This document shows positions 26,170 through 34,796 of a stretch of DNA of 64,000 nucleotides, in pieces; within the stretch, counting starts at the first letter, position 1, and each line of letters begins with the position of its first letter. The notes beneath the pieces are model-generated. The model did not search any database. It was not told the origin of the DNA and worked only from the letters and a program-made list of their open reading frames with translations. Position numbers and translations under genes: made by a program. This DNA comes from Pseudomonas atagonensis (GTDB lineage Bacteria; Pseudomonadota; Gammaproteobacteria; Pseudomonadales; Pseudomonadaceae), in contig NZ_VXCA01000016.1 of the NCBI RefSeq assembly GCF_011369485.1, positions 98,336 to 162,335 of the forward strand. The letters run 5' to 3'.

Positions 26170-28740
26170 TCAATAAACATCCCGGCGATAGCGGCCCTGC
26201 TCGATCAGTCTTTCAACTTCAGCCGCTCCCAGGATGTCGTTGAGCACTTGGTCGACGCCAGAGGCCATCCCCTGAAGGCTGCCACAGATGTAAATCACCG
26301 CTCCCTCCGCTAGCCATTTCTTCAGTTCAGCGGCTGATTCACGCAAGCGATCCTGCACATAGATTTTCTCTGCCTGATCCCGCGAGAACGCCAGGTCGAG
26401 TCGCGCCAGATCACCGTTGATCAACCACTCTTCCAGCTCTCCACGGCAAAGGAAATCGTGCTCGCGATTGCGTTCGCCAAACAGCAGCCACTGGCGTTGC
26501 TGACCATCGGCAATCCGCGCCTTGAGCAAACTGCGCAACCCGGCGAGGCCGGTGCCGTTGCCCAGCAGAATCATCGGCAGCGGTTCGTTCGGCAGATGGA
26601 AGCCACTGTTACGTCGCACCCGCAAACTGATGCTGCCACCGACCGGCGCGTGTTCTGTCAGCCAGCCGGAGCCGATGCCGAGGCTGCCGTCGGCATGCTG
26701 TTCCTGACGCACGATCAACTCCAGCACACCGTCGGCGGCAATCGAGGCGATCGAGTATTCGCGCATGGCCAGTGGCACCATCGCGTCGACCAGTGCCTGG
26801 GCATGCAGGCCGACCAGATGGGCGCGGTGCTCGGGCAACTGGCGAGAAGCCAGTGCCACTTCGAGCGGCTCGTCGAGGCCATTGATTTTTACCGTGGTCT
26901 CGCCACGAATACCGAGACCGTCGAGGAAATGCTCGATGGCCCACGGGCAGTTGCGCGGCAGCACTTCGACCAGATCGCCAGCCAGCCAACTGCTGGTGTT
27001 CGGTGCGCTCAGGCCCAACAGGTATACCGGCGAACCGCTGCTGTCCGGGTTCATCAGTTCGCGGCGTGTCAGCGTCCAGTTGTCGTAGCTCGGCGCCTGC
27101 CAGGTGTCGACCGGCGCTTGCCCGGTGAGCAGGCCGAGCTGGGTTTGCCAGTGGCGCAACGCGTACGGATCGCCGCTGTCGACTTCCACCGGGGCGAACA
27201 AGGTCTTGCCGCCGTGTTCGCCCAACCATTGGTGCAGGCGTTTGGCGAAGCCGCAGAAGTGTTGGTACTGGCGATCACCGAGACCGAGCACGGCGTAGTT
27301 CAGGCTGTCGAGTGTCGAGGCTTTACCCAGCACTTTGCGCTCGAAGCCACGGGCGCTGTCCGGTGCTTCGCCGTCGCCGAACGTACTGACCACGAACAGC
27401 GCGTTGTTCGACTCACGCAGATCCTGTTCGCTGACATTCGCCAGAGGCTGCACCTTCACCGGTAATCCGGCGGCCTGCAATTGGCCGGCAGTCTGCCACG
27501 CCAGTTGCTCTGCGAAACCGCTTTGGCTGGCGAAGCCGATCAGCCATGCCGACGCATCGCCGGCTGGTTGTTCGAGCCCTTTGCGCGCGTCCTTGATCTG
27601 CTTTTTCTTGCGCCGACGATCGAGGTACAGCAGCCATCCGGTAATGAAAAACAGCGGCATGCACACCGCCGCGAGGGTGATGATGATCCGCCCGACCAGG
27701 CCGAAATAAGTGCCGACGTGCAGCGCATAAATACTGGTCAGCAGTTGCGCCTTGAAGCTCTTGTCGGCGTAGCGGTCGACCCGTTTGACGATGCCGGTGG
27801 CCGGGTCGAGGGTGATCTGGTTCAGCGCGCGATCATGCGGCGAGCTGTCGAGCAGGTAGAACACCGTCGCCGGTTGGCCGGCCACGGGCGGCATGCGGAT
27901 GTTGTAGGCCGAAAGGCCTGGGCCGGCGGCGCTGTAGATGCTGCTCCACATCGCCGCGTAGTCGGCGGTCGGTGCCGGACCTTCCGGCGCAGGGCCGCGC
28001 CCACCGCGTACGCGTTCGTTTTGTGGGGCGTCGGAAAGAAGTCTGGTCAGGCCCTTGTTGTACCACTCGTACGACCACGACAAACCGGTCAGCGCCAGCA
28101 GCAGGTACACCAGCAGGCACCATGTGCCGGCCACCGAGTGCAGATCCCAGTTGAAGGCGCGGCCCTTTTTCTTCCAGTCCAGTGTCAGCCACACGCGCCA
28201 GCTGTTCCACTGACGCGGCCAGCGCAGGTACAGACCGGAAAGGCAGAAAAACAGCAGGATCAGCGTGCAGGCGCCGGTGATGTTGCGCCCGGTATCGCCC
28301 ATCGCGAGGAAACGGTGCAGTTGTAGCATCAGGCCGAAGAAATCCTGGCCCACGGCATCGCCCATGAACTCGCCGGTGTACGGATCGAAGTAGCGCATCT
28401 CGCCGCGACGTTCGCCCTTGGGCGGGGTGAAGAAGACTTTCGCCGCATTACCGCTGTCGGTTTCGACCCAGAGCATCGAGACTTTTTTGCCCGAGCCGGC
28501 TTCGATGTGTTCGACCAGTTCAGCGGGCGGCAGAACGCCGGCGACTTGTTTTTCCACTTGCAGTACGGAGGGGTTCAGCGCCCGCAGGATTTCGTCCTGA
28601 AACGAATAAGCCGCACCGGTGATGCCCATCAACGCCAGCACCAGGCCTGCGGTGATGCCAAAAAACCAGTGCAACTGGAACAGGGTTTTCTTCAACACGT
28701 CACTCGCCGTCCGTTCGAAAATTGTCTTCACGGCGCGCAT
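26170..28740 (-). CDS. piuB: PepSY-membrane/flavodoxin/NADPH-reductase fusion (PiuB-like, probable ferric-siderophore reductase)
   Basis: 856 residues from ATG 28740 ([20 protein letters not shown]); an in-frame ATG at 28794 has no better support and lies in the terminator of piuA. The first about 395 residues form a PepSY-type membrane module with four hydrophobic spans ([80 protein letters not shown]). After a basic linker comes a flavodoxin-like domain ([45 protein letters not shown]), then FAD (REYSIASI) and NADPH ([26 protein letters not shown]) domains of the sulfite-reductase/CPR type. The order suits electron transfer from NADPH across the membrane to periplasmic ferric complexes. It lies beside piuA as in P. 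aeruginosa PA4513. Confidence 0.9.
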   Translation of the reverse strand: MRAVKTIFERTASDVLKKTLFQLHWFFGITAGLVLALMGITGAAYSFQDEILRALNPSVLQVEKQVAGVLPPAELVEHIEAGSGKKVSMLWVETDSGNAAKVFFTPPKGERRGEMRYFDPYTGEFMGDAVGQDFFGLMLQLHRFLAMGDTGRNITGACTLILLFFCLSGLYLRWPRQWNSWRVWLTLDWKKKGRAFNWDLHSVAGTWCLLVYLLLALTGLSWSYEWYNKGLTRLLSDAPQNERVRGGRGPAPEGPAPTADYAAMWSSIYSAAGPGLSAYNIRMPPVAGQPATVFYLLDSSPHDRALNQITLDPATGIVKRVDRYADKSFKAQLLTSIYALHVGTYFGLVGRIIITLAAVCMPLFFITGWLLYLDRRRKKKQIKDARKGLEQPAGDASAWLIGFASQSGFAEQLAWQTAGQLQAAGLPVKVQPLANVSEQDLRESNNALFVVSTFGDGEAPDSARGFERKVLGKASTLDSLNYAVLGLGDRQYQHFCGFAKRLHQWLGEHGGKTLFAPVEVDSGDPYALRHWQTQLGLLTGQAPVDTWQAPSYDNWTLTRRELMNPDSSGSPVYLLGLSAPNTSSWLAGDLVEVLPRNCPWAIEHFLDGLGIRGETTVKINGLDEPLEVALASRQLPEHRAHLVGLHAQALVDAMVPLAMREYSIASIAADGVLELIVRQEQHADGSLGIGSGWLTEHAPVGGSISLRVRRNSGFHLPNEPLPMILLGNGTGLAGLRSLLKARIADGQQRQWLLFGERNREHDFLCRGELEEWLINGDLARLDLAFSRDQAEKIYVQDRLRESAAELKKWLAEGAVIYICGSLQGMASGVDQVLNDILGAAEVERLIEQGRYRRDVY

Positions 28741-28777
28741 TATGCCGTGGGTTATCGAGAAGCGTTCTTTATTACGC

Positions 28778-28812
28778 ACAAAAGCCCCGTCCAATTAAAT
28801 GAACGGGGCCTG
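28778..28812 (-). terminator. Terminator between piuA and piuB (minus strand)
   Basis: GCCCCGT and ACGGGGC (28784-28790 and 28803-28809) form a 7-bp GC-rich stem, followed on the minus strand by TTTTGTG. This implies that piuB is at least partly independent of piuA. Confidence 0.7.
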
Positions 28813-28831
28813 ACCTTGCGGCGCATTTCTT

Positions 28832-28918
28832 GTGGGAGGGGGCTTGCTCCCGAATGCGTCGTGTCAGTCGATATCTATTTCTCTGACACCCCGCTTTCGC
28901 GAGCAAGCTCGCTCCCAC
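28832..28918. repeat. Inverted REP pair downstream of piuA
   Basis: Arms begin GTGGGAGGGGGCTTGC and end GCAAGCTCGCTCCCAC, imperfectly mirrored over about 23 bases, with the spacer GTCGTGTCAGTCGATAT shared with the pair at 23637. Confidence 0.85.
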
Positions 28919-28932
28919 ATTTGCAGCATCAA

Positions 28933-31263
28933 TCAGAAGTGGAAATTGGTGCTCAACAGTGCCGTACGGCCCGCCGCCTGGTTGGCGAAGTGGGTCGAGA
29001 AGGCTTTGTCGTAGTAGACCTCGTTGGTCAGGTTCTGCACGTTGAGTTGCAGGTCGACGTTTTTGCTCAGCTTGTAGGCCGCCATCGCGTCGTAGCGAAC
29101 GTACGAATCGACCATGGTGGTGTTGGCAGCGCTGCCGAACACGTCGTCGACATAGAACGCACCGCCACCGACGGTCAGCTTCGGCGTGAGCTGATAAGTG
29201 GTCCACAAGCTGGCGCTGTTTTTCGGCGTGTTAGGCAGTTGGTTGCCATCGTTGGCTTTGCCCAGCGGGCCGCCATCGACTTGTTCGCTGTCCATGTAGG
29301 CGTAACCGGCGAACACCTGCCATTTGTCGGTGAGCTTGCCGCTGGCCGACAGTTCCAGGCCCTGAACGCGCGTCTTGCCGACGTTCTCGTAGGAAGTGGT
29401 GTCGGTCTGCACGCGAGCGTTGTCCTTCTCGGTGCGGAAGATGTCAGCGGTCAGCGACAGGCGATCATTGAGCAGATCCCACTTGGTACCGATTTCATAG
29501 TTCTTGGTGGTTTCCGGCTCCATGTCGCTGCTCAGCAGGTTTTTACTGCGGTCGACGGTGCCGCCCAACGGGTTGCCGTCCATGCCTTCGCCCAGCGTGC
29601 TGCCCGGTGGAGTGGCGGAGGTGGCATAGGAGGCGTAGATGCTGCCGTTTTCAGCTGGTTTGTAGACAACGCCGAACTGGCCGGTGACGAACTCGCTGGT
29701 GTCCTTGCCTTTGGCTTCTACACCTTTGTTGACGGTGGTTGCGCCGTTGGCTTCGTAGGAGCGGTATTTGGTGTCGAAGTGGTCGTAGCGCAGACCCATG
29801 TTCACCAGCCATTGCTGGTTCAACTCCAGCGTGTCGAACACATACAGTGCGTAGGTGTTGGCCTTGGTGTCGGTGCCGGCGTAATTACGCGAGATCGCGC
29901 CGTTCCACGGATCGTTCGCGTTCGGGTTCGACAGCGAGGTGCAGTTGTAACCGCTCGACGCTCCGATCATCGATGGCGTGCAGTTGGTGCTCGACGCCAC
30001 GTTGGTGGTACGCGGTGTGGTGTCGGTGTCGACGTTGTACGAGGACTTCTGGCTTTCCTCTCGGGTGTACTCGACACCGGTGGAGAAGCTGTTCTTGAAG
30101 CCGGCGACGTAGAAGTTGCCGAACAGGTCAGTCTGGTTGGTGGTGGTCTCGGTGTTGCTCACACGAGTGTTCGCACGACGCCAGACGCTGCCGTTGTTGA
30201 CGTTGCCCTTGCTGTCGTCCGGCTGAGTCAGGATGTAGTCCTGCATGCTGGTGCCGTGACGCAGGGTGTTCTTGATCGTCAGCGAATCGCTCAGGTCGTG
30301 CTCGATGGCGAAGGTCGCGGTGTCGGTGCGGCCCTTGCGGAAATCGCGATCTTCCAGACCATAGAAGTTGCTGTGGTCGCCACCCGAATACGGCTTGTCC
30401 GGATGGGCTTTGGTACGCGGGCTGGACAGCGTGTAAGGCACGCCCGAATCCGGGGTGTCGTTACTTTCGAGATGGTAGTAGTCGAGGTTGACGCGGGTGT
30501 CGGTGCCCAGGCCGAACGCCAGGGATGGCGCGATGCCCCAGCGGTCGTAGTCGACGCTGTCACGACCGGCGACGTTGCTCTCGTGGCTCATCAGATTCAG
30601 ACGGCCGGCAGCGGTGTCGCTGAACTGGTAGTTGCCATCCATCGTGTAACGCTGGGTCTGGTCGGAGCCCCAGGTGAAACCACCGTCGAACGAGTTGCCC
30701 AAGTGCGCTTTCTTGCTCACCAGGTTGATACTGCCGCCCGCCGCGCCGCGACCACCGATGGCGGAGTTCGGGCCTTTGCTGACCTCGATGTTTTCCACGG
30801 CGAAGATTTCGCGGCTCTGCGAACCGGTGTCACGCACGCCGTCCAGGTAAGTGTCGCCCTGGGCGTCGAAGCCACGGATGAACGGACGGTCGCCCTGGGG
30901 GTTGCCGCCTTCACCGGCACCGAAGGTGATGCCCGGCACGGTGCGCAGCGCATCCTGCATGTTCAGGGCACCGGTGTCTTTCAAGACTTGTTGCGGAATA
31001 ACGGTGACCGAGCGCGGCGTGTCGACCAGCGGCGCGGTGTACTTGGGCGAGGAGGCTTTTTCGACCTGGTAGGACGTCGAGTCCTGGGCTTCGCCAGTGA
31101 TCGACGTCGCGTCCAGGGCGATGGCATTGCCGGCGGCTTTGCTGTCGGTCTTTTCGGCGGCGAACACCATGTGGCCTGCGGAGCCGGCGGTGATTGCCAC
31201 ACCGATTGCAGAGGCGAGCAGACGTGGTGAACTCACCGGTAATTGTGCGTGTTGACGTGCCAT
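28933..31263 (-). CDS. piuA: TonB-dependent siderophore receptor PiuA
   Basis: 776 residues from ATG 31263, with GGGGAGGGG upstream. A signal peptide ends about AGHMVFAAE. The plug domain (about 75-210) shows SVTVIPQQVLKDTGALNMQDAL, GVRDTGSQSREIFAVENIEVSKGPNSAIGGRGAAGGSI, and a 22-strand barrel ends in the aromatic C-terminus NFHF required for outer-membrane assembly. PiuA imports catecholate-type ferric siderophores and is an entry route for siderophore-drug conjugates in P. aeruginosa. It is divergent from piuC and followed by piuB, matching PA4514. A weak Fur-like sequence lies upstream. Confidence 0.95.
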   Translation of the reverse strand: MARQHAQLPVSSPRLLASAIGVAITAGSAGHMVFAAEKTDSKAAGNAIALDATSITGEAQDSTSYQVEKASSPKYTAPLVDTPRSVTVIPQQVLKDTGALNMQDALRTVPGITFGAGEGGNPQGDRPFIRGFDAQGDTYLDGVRDTGSQSREIFAVENIEVSKGPNSAIGGRGAAGGSINLVSKKAHLGNSFDGGFTWGSDQTQRYTMDGNYQFSDTAAGRLNLMSHESNVAGRDSVDYDRWGIAPSLAFGLGTDTRVNLDYYHLESNDTPDSGVPYTLSSPRTKAHPDKPYSGGDHSNFYGLEDRDFRKGRTDTATFAIEHDLSDSLTIKNTLRHGTSMQDYILTQPDDSKGNVNNGSVWRRANTRVSNTETTTNQTDLFGNFYVAGFKNSFSTGVEYTREESQKSSYNVDTDTTPRTTNVASSTNCTPSMIGASSGYNCTSLSNPNANDPWNGAISRNYAGTDTKANTYALYVFDTLELNQQWLVNMGLRYDHFDTKYRSYEANGATTVNKGVEAKGKDTSEFVTGQFGVVYKPAENGSIYASYATSATPPGSTLGEGMDGNPLGGTVDRSKNLLSSDMEPETTKNYEIGTKWDLLNDRLSLTADIFRTEKDNARVQTDTTSYENVGKTRVQGLELSASGKLTDKWQVFAGYAYMDSEQVDGGPLGKANDGNQLPNTPKNSASLWTTYQLTPKLTVGGGAFYVDDVFGSAANTTMVDSYVRYDAMAAYKLSKNVDLQLNVQNLTNEVYYDKAFSTHFANQAAGRTALLSTNFHF

Positions 31264-31312
31264 TTTTATTCCCCTCCCCAAGGATTTGAGGCGGCGGAAT
31301 ATAGGGTAAACA

Positions 31313-31331
31313 GGTATTCGTATCAATTGCG
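31313..31331 (-). promoter_or_regulatory. Weak Fur-box candidate upstream of piuA
   Basis: On the minus strand AATTGATACGAATACC resembles the GATAAT-repeat Fur consensus with about 10 of 19 matches. It is about 50 bases before the piuA ATG. It is weaker than the piuC site. Confidence 0.35.
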
Positions 31332-31421
31332 AAACATTGCTAACTGCACTGAATTTACATTCTTTACAATTTAACCTTACGGTTTTTGCCAGTTCATTCG
31401 TCTCTCGGGTTTTACACGGTC

Positions 31422-31440
31422 AATAAGAATCAATACCATT
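31422..31440. promoter_or_regulatory. Fur box upstream of piuC
   Basis: AATAAGAATCAATACCATT matches 14 of 19 positions of the inverted-repeat Fur consensus AATGATAATNATTATCATT (N counted as A). It lies 30 bases before the piuC ATG, placed to block transcription under iron sufficiency, and could also serve the divergent piuA. Confidence 0.6.
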
Positions 31441-31470
31441 GCCGCCTCTTTGCCATCAGGTGACATTGCC

Positions 31471-32151
31471 ATGCTGCTGCACATCCCCGGTCTGTTCGAA
31501 AAAGACGAAGTGCAGCGCATTCGCGAGGCTCTGCAGCAAGCTGATTGGGCCGATGGCAAGATCACCGCTGGCTATCAGTCGGCCAGGGCCAAGCACAATC
31601 TGCAGCTCCCTGAGGGTCATCCGCTGGCCAAGGAAATCGGCGCAGCGATGCTCGAACGGCTGTGGAAAAATCCGTTGTTCATGTCGGCCGCGCTGCCGCA
31701 CAAAGTCTTCCCGCCGCTAGTGAACTGTTACACGGCGGGTGGCAGTTTCGATTTCCACATCGACAATGCCGTGCGCCAGCCCAAGGGCAGCATCGAGCGG
31801 GTGCGCACGGATCTGTCGGCCACACTTTTTTTCAGTGAGCCCGAGGATTACGACGGCGGCGAACTGGAAATTCAGGACACCTTCGGCACCCAAAGCGTGA
31901 AGTTACCCGCCGGCGACATGGTCCTGTACCCCGGCACCAGCCTGCACAAGGTCAACGCGGTCACGCGCGGCGCACGTTATGCGTCGTTCTTCTGGACACA
32001 AAGCCTGGTGCGCGAAGACAGCCAGCGCGCGTTGCTCTTCGAGATGGACGGGGCCATTCAGCAGCTCACCCAAGACATGCCCGATCATCCTTCGCTGATC
32101 CGCCTCACGGGCACTTATCACAACCTGTTGCGCCGCTGGGTCGAGGTATGA
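31471..32151 (+). CDS. piuC: Fe(II)/2-oxoglutarate-dependent PKHD-type hydroxylase PiuC
   Basis: 226 residues from ATG 31471; a 7-residue upstream extension lacks a ribosome site. Double-stranded beta-helix dioxygenase with iron ligands His96 and Asp98 (FDFHIDNA) and His159 (GTSLHKV), and the 2-oxoglutarate-binding Arg169. The substrate is unknown; it is co-located with iron-uptake genes in pseudomonads and may act on siderophore-related molecules or proteins. A Fur box lies 30 bases upstream, and the stop overlaps the next gene by ATGA. Confidence 0.94.
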   Translation: MLLHIPGLFEKDEVQRIREALQQADWADGKITAGYQSARAKHNLQLPEGHPLAKEIGAAMLERLWKNPLFMSAALPHKVFPPLVNCYTAGGSFDFHIDNAVRQPKGSIERVRTDLSATLFFSEPEDYDGGELEIQDTFGTQSVKLPAGDMVLYPGTSLHKVNAVTRGARYASFFWTQSLVREDSQRALLFEMDGAIQQLTQDMPDHPSLIRLTGTYHNLLRRWVEV

Positions 32152-32897
32152 GTTTTCAACTGCGCCGTGAAGAAGTCCTCGACGCTTCGGGTCTGGCAGC
32201 GATGCTTGAAGAAAGCCCGGCTCGCGCCGCGCAGGCAATTCTGCTGGCGGCGGGCGAGGGGGAGATAGAAGCGCAGGCGTTGCTCGGGCAGATCCTGCTC
32301 GATGGCCGAGGCATTGCGCAGGATCAACCACTGGCCCTGCGCTGGTTCGGCATTGCCGCCGGGCGCGGACATCTGATGGCGCGCAACATGCTCGGTCGTT
32401 GTCATGAGCATGGCTGGGGCGTCGCGGCGGATGCTTCGATTGCGGCGCAGCATTACCGAATTGCAGCGTATGCCGGGCAGGACTGGGCGATGTACAACCT
32501 CGCCAATCTGTTGGCGACCGGGCGCGGGGTGGAGGTGGATCATCTGCAGGCGCTGGCGTTGTATTGGCGCGCGGCTGAATCGGGCCATGCGAAATCGATG
32601 AATCTGCTGGGCCGTTATCTGGAGGAAGGGCAGGTGTGCCCAGCGGATCCGGTCGCGGCTCGTGACTGGTATCGGCGCTCGGCTGAGGGTGGTGATTTTC
32701 GCGGGCAGTTCAGTTTTGCGGCGGTGCTGGCCGATGAAGGCCGGATCGATGATGCAGTCATGTGGCTTGAGAAGGCATTGGCCGGCGGTAATCTGAATTT
32801 TCTGCGGGTGGCCAGTGAAGCGCTGTCCAGTGCGACAGATCCAAGGATTCAGGCGTTGGCAGCCAAGTACACTCACCGCTACAAATCACTCCTGTAG
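32148..32897 (+). CDS. SEL1-like tetratricopeptide-repeat protein
   Basis: 249 residues, overlapping piuC by ATGA, so translationally coupled. At least four SEL1-type repeats of about 36 residues can be read ([37 protein letters not shown], [56 protein letters not shown]). There is no signal peptide or transmembrane segment. SEL1 repeats mediate protein-protein contacts; the constant pairing with piuC (PA4516 in P. aeruginosa) suggests an accessory role in iron-responsive physiology. The stop codon lies inside a REP-type palindrome. Confidence 0.9.
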   Translation: MSFQLRREEVLDASGLAAMLEESPARAAQAILLAAGEGEIEAQALLGQILLDGRGIAQDQPLALRWFGIAAGRGHLMARNMLGRCHEHGWGVAADASIAAQHYRIAAYAGQDWAMYNLANLLATGRGVEVDHLQALALYWRAAESGHAKSMNLLGRYLEEGQVCPADPVAARDWYRRSAEGGDFRGQFSFAAVLADEGRIDDAVMWLEKALAGGNLNFLRVASEALSSATDPRIQALAAKYTHRYKSLL

Positions 32898-32922
32898 GAG
32901 CAGCCTGCGGCAGCTCCTACAG
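32892..32922. repeat. REP-type palindrome overlapping the SEL1 gene stop
   Basis: CTGTAGGAGC (32892-32901) is mirrored by GCTCCTACAG (32913-32922). The TAG stop codon of the SEL1 gene is part of the left arm. Confidence 0.8.
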
Positions 32923-32937
32923 TGGAATGTCAGACAC

Positions 32938-32969
32938 AAAAAAGCCCATGACACGTCATGGGCTTTTTG
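32938..32969. terminator. Bidirectional terminator between the SEL1 gene and speC
   Basis: A perfect 13-bp stem (AAAAAGCCCATGA at 32939-32951, mirrored at 32956-32968) has a 4-base loop and A/T runs on both sides. It can end piuC-SEL1 on the plus strand and speC on the minus strand. Confidence 0.93.
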
Positions 32970-32986
32970 CGTTACGGGTAAAGATT

Positions 32987-34150
32987 TTACACGTAGAACG
33001 ATTTCAACGGCGGGAAGCCATTGAACTCAACCGCGCTGTAACTGGTGGTGTACGCACCGGTCGACAACCAGTACAGGCGATCACCGATTGCCAGGTTCAG
33101 CGGCAGGCCGTATTTGTAGTTCTCGTACATGATGTCGGCGCTATCGCAGGTCGGGCCGGCGATCACGACTTCTTCCATCTCGCCTTTCTTCTCAGTCCAG
33201 ATCGGGAACTTGATCGCTTCGTCCATGGTTTCGATCAGGCCGGAGAATTTGCCCACATCGGTATACACCCAGCGCTCGACGGCGGTGCGTGATTTACGCG
33301 CAACCAGCACCACTTCGCTGACCAGAATGCCGGCGTTGGCGATCAACGAACGGCCCGGTTCCAGAATGATTTCCGGCAAATCATCACCGAAGTCTTCTTT
33401 CAGGAAGCGAATGATTTCTTCGGCGTAGGTTTCCAGGCTGTTGGTGCGGGTGATGTAGTTAGCCGGGAAGCCACCGCCCATGTTGATCAACTTCAGGTGA
33501 ATGCCGTCTTCTTCTTTCAGGCGCTCGAAGATCACTTTGACCTTGGCGATTGCGGCATCCCAGACGCTGATGTCGCGCTGTTGCGAACCGACGTGGAACG
33601 AGATGCCATACGGCACCAGGCCGAGGTCACGGGCGAGAATCAGCAGGTCCATGGCCATGTCGGTCTGGCAGCCGAATTTGCGCGACAGCGGCCAGTCAGC
33701 CGTGGTCGAGCCTTCAGTCAGGATACGCACATAGACTTTCGAACCCGGCGCAGCCTTGGCGATGTTGCGCAGGTCGGCTTCGGAGTCGGTGGAGAACAGT
33801 CGCACGCCCTTCTCGTAGAAGTAGCGGATGTCCTTGGATTTCTTGATGGTGTTGCCGTAGCTGATGCGGTCCGGGCTGACGCCGCGATCCATCACCTTGT
33901 CCAGCTCATAGATAGAGGCGATGTCGAAGCTCGAACCTTTCTCCTTGAGCAGGTCGATGATCTCGACGGCCGGGTTGGCCTTGACCGCGTAGTAGACCTT
34001 GGCGAATTCGAAACCGGCGCGCAGGTCATCGTAGGCTTGGGCGATCATCGCGGTGTCGATCACCACGAACGGGGTTTCCTGTTTGTCGGCGAACGCCTTC
34101 ATTTTGTCAAAAGTGGCGCGCGCGAAATAGTCTTCGACCTGGATCGACAT
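32987..34150 (-). CDS. speC: Ornithine decarboxylase (alanine-racemase-fold, type III)
   Basis: 387 residues from ATG 34150 (MSIQVEDYFARATF), with TAGGAG upstream. The PLP enzyme converts ornithine to putrescine. PLP-Lys57 is in YYAVKANP, His186 in SFHVGSQ stacks on PLP, GGGF (225-228) and EPGR (264-267) hold the phosphate, and the catalytic Cys335 in TCDSAD is contributed across the dimer. This is the short eukaryote-like form, not the 700-residue enterobacterial SpeC. The neighbourhood matches PA4519. The leader carries a promoter and an intrinsic terminator more than 100 bases before the start. Confidence 0.96.
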   Translation of the reverse strand: MSIQVEDYFARATFDKMKAFADKQETPFVVIDTAMIAQAYDDLRAGFEFAKVYYAVKANPAVEIIDLLKEKGSSFDIASIYELDKVMDRGVSPDRISYGNTIKKSKDIRYFYEKGVRLFSTDSEADLRNIAKAAPGSKVYVRILTEGSTTADWPLSRKFGCQTDMAMDLLILARDLGLVPYGISFHVGSQQRDISVWDAAIAKVKVIFERLKEEDGIHLKLINMGGGFPANYITRTNSLETYAEEIIRFLKEDFGDDLPEIILEPGRSLIANAGILVSEVVLVARKSRTAVERWVYTDVGKFSGLIETMDEAIKFPIWTEKKGEMEEVVIAGPTCDSADIMYENYKYGLPLNLAIGDRLYWLSTGAYTTSYSAVEFNGFPPLKSFYV

Positions 34151-34250
34151 ACTTGGGACTCCTAGTGGCAAACGTCGTTAATCAATGGGTGCAAATGAAC
34201 GTCCTCCGTATCCCCACTTTGGTTCGCCTACTTCCCAAGGCATGTCGCCG

Positions 34251-34286
34251 AAAGCAAAAAGGCCATGGGGCGCTGCCCTTGGCCTT
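34251..34286 (-). terminator. Intrinsic terminator inside the speC leader
   Basis: On the minus strand AAGGCCA and TGGCCTT (34286-34280 and 34265-34259) form a 7-bp outer stem with an inner GGGC/GCCC pair, followed by TTTTTGCTTT. It lies about 55 bases after the predicted start site and more than 100 bases before the speC ATG, so it would either release a short RNA or attenuate speC. Confidence 0.75.
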
Positions 34287-34347
34287 GCTGTCTCGTCGTC
34301 AGTACTTGAGCCGGATGGATCGTTTCCAGCATGGACGTTCGGCGCGA

Positions 34348-34376
34348 ACTTTAGGGCGTGAGGGGCCTGAGATCAA
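34348..34376 (-). promoter_or_regulatory. speC: Candidate speC promoter
   Basis: On the minus strand -35 TTGATC (34376-34371) and -10 TAAAGT (34353-34348) are separated by exactly 17 bases. The predicted start is near 34341, giving a leader of about 190 nt. Confidence 0.6.
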
Positions 34377-34680
34377 CTAAAAATGTCGCGTTTTTGCACG
34401 CTTCTGACGTGCGACGCGGGGATCACTCTTTGTAGCCGACCGAGATGTCGGTCAGATGTTCCCCGGTAATTTCAGAGTGTTAAAAATACCTGCACGTTCG
34501 ACGCTTTTGCCGGCTAACTCTTCGGTAAGTGTGATGGCATCAACATCGGCGACGTTGGCGGCGAGACGAAGGCGTGAGGGAGATTTTGGCTGTTTCGCAG
34601 GCTGCTTAAGACAGTCTGTGTTGTTGCCAGGTGTTGAGATTCTTTTCCGCCCTCCGAATGAAGAAAAAATCACACAAATC
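34377..34680. other. Intergenic stretch without recognisable gene
   Basis: Between the speC promoter and the REP pair at 34681. Two overlapping frames of about 75 codons exist (one on each strand), but neither has a ribosome site, a domain or Pseudomonas-like codon bias. The GC content is lower than that of its neighbours. I see no RNA gene in it. Confidence 0.5.
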
Positions 34681-34772
34681 CTGTAGGAATGAGCCTGCTC
34701 GCGATGACTTTTTTTCAGCCGACATCTTCATTGACTGATATTGCGCTATCGCGAGCAGGCTCACTCCTACAG
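34681..34772. repeat. Inverted REP pair between speC and the OpuC-type operon
   Basis: The 25-base arm at 34681-34705 (begins CTGTAGGAATGAGCCTGC) is perfectly mirrored at 34748-34772. It sits 24 bases after the ATPase gene stop (minus strand) and may terminate that operon. Confidence 0.87.
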
Positions 34773-34796
34773 GGACGGGTGTTTTTTACCTGATAA

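Noticed and set aside
28507..31230. 907-codon antisense frame spanning the piuA-piuB boundary
   Set aside because: It runs antisense through piuA, the REP pair and the start of piuB, so it is not a real gene.
34456..34686. Short plus-strand frame between speC and the ATPase gene
   Set aside because: No ribosome site, no family and no codon bias; it runs into the REP pair.
23637..34772. REP pairs considered as CRISPR repeats
   Set aside because: Copies are dispersed inverted pairs, not evenly spaced direct repeats with unique spacers, and no cas genes are present.
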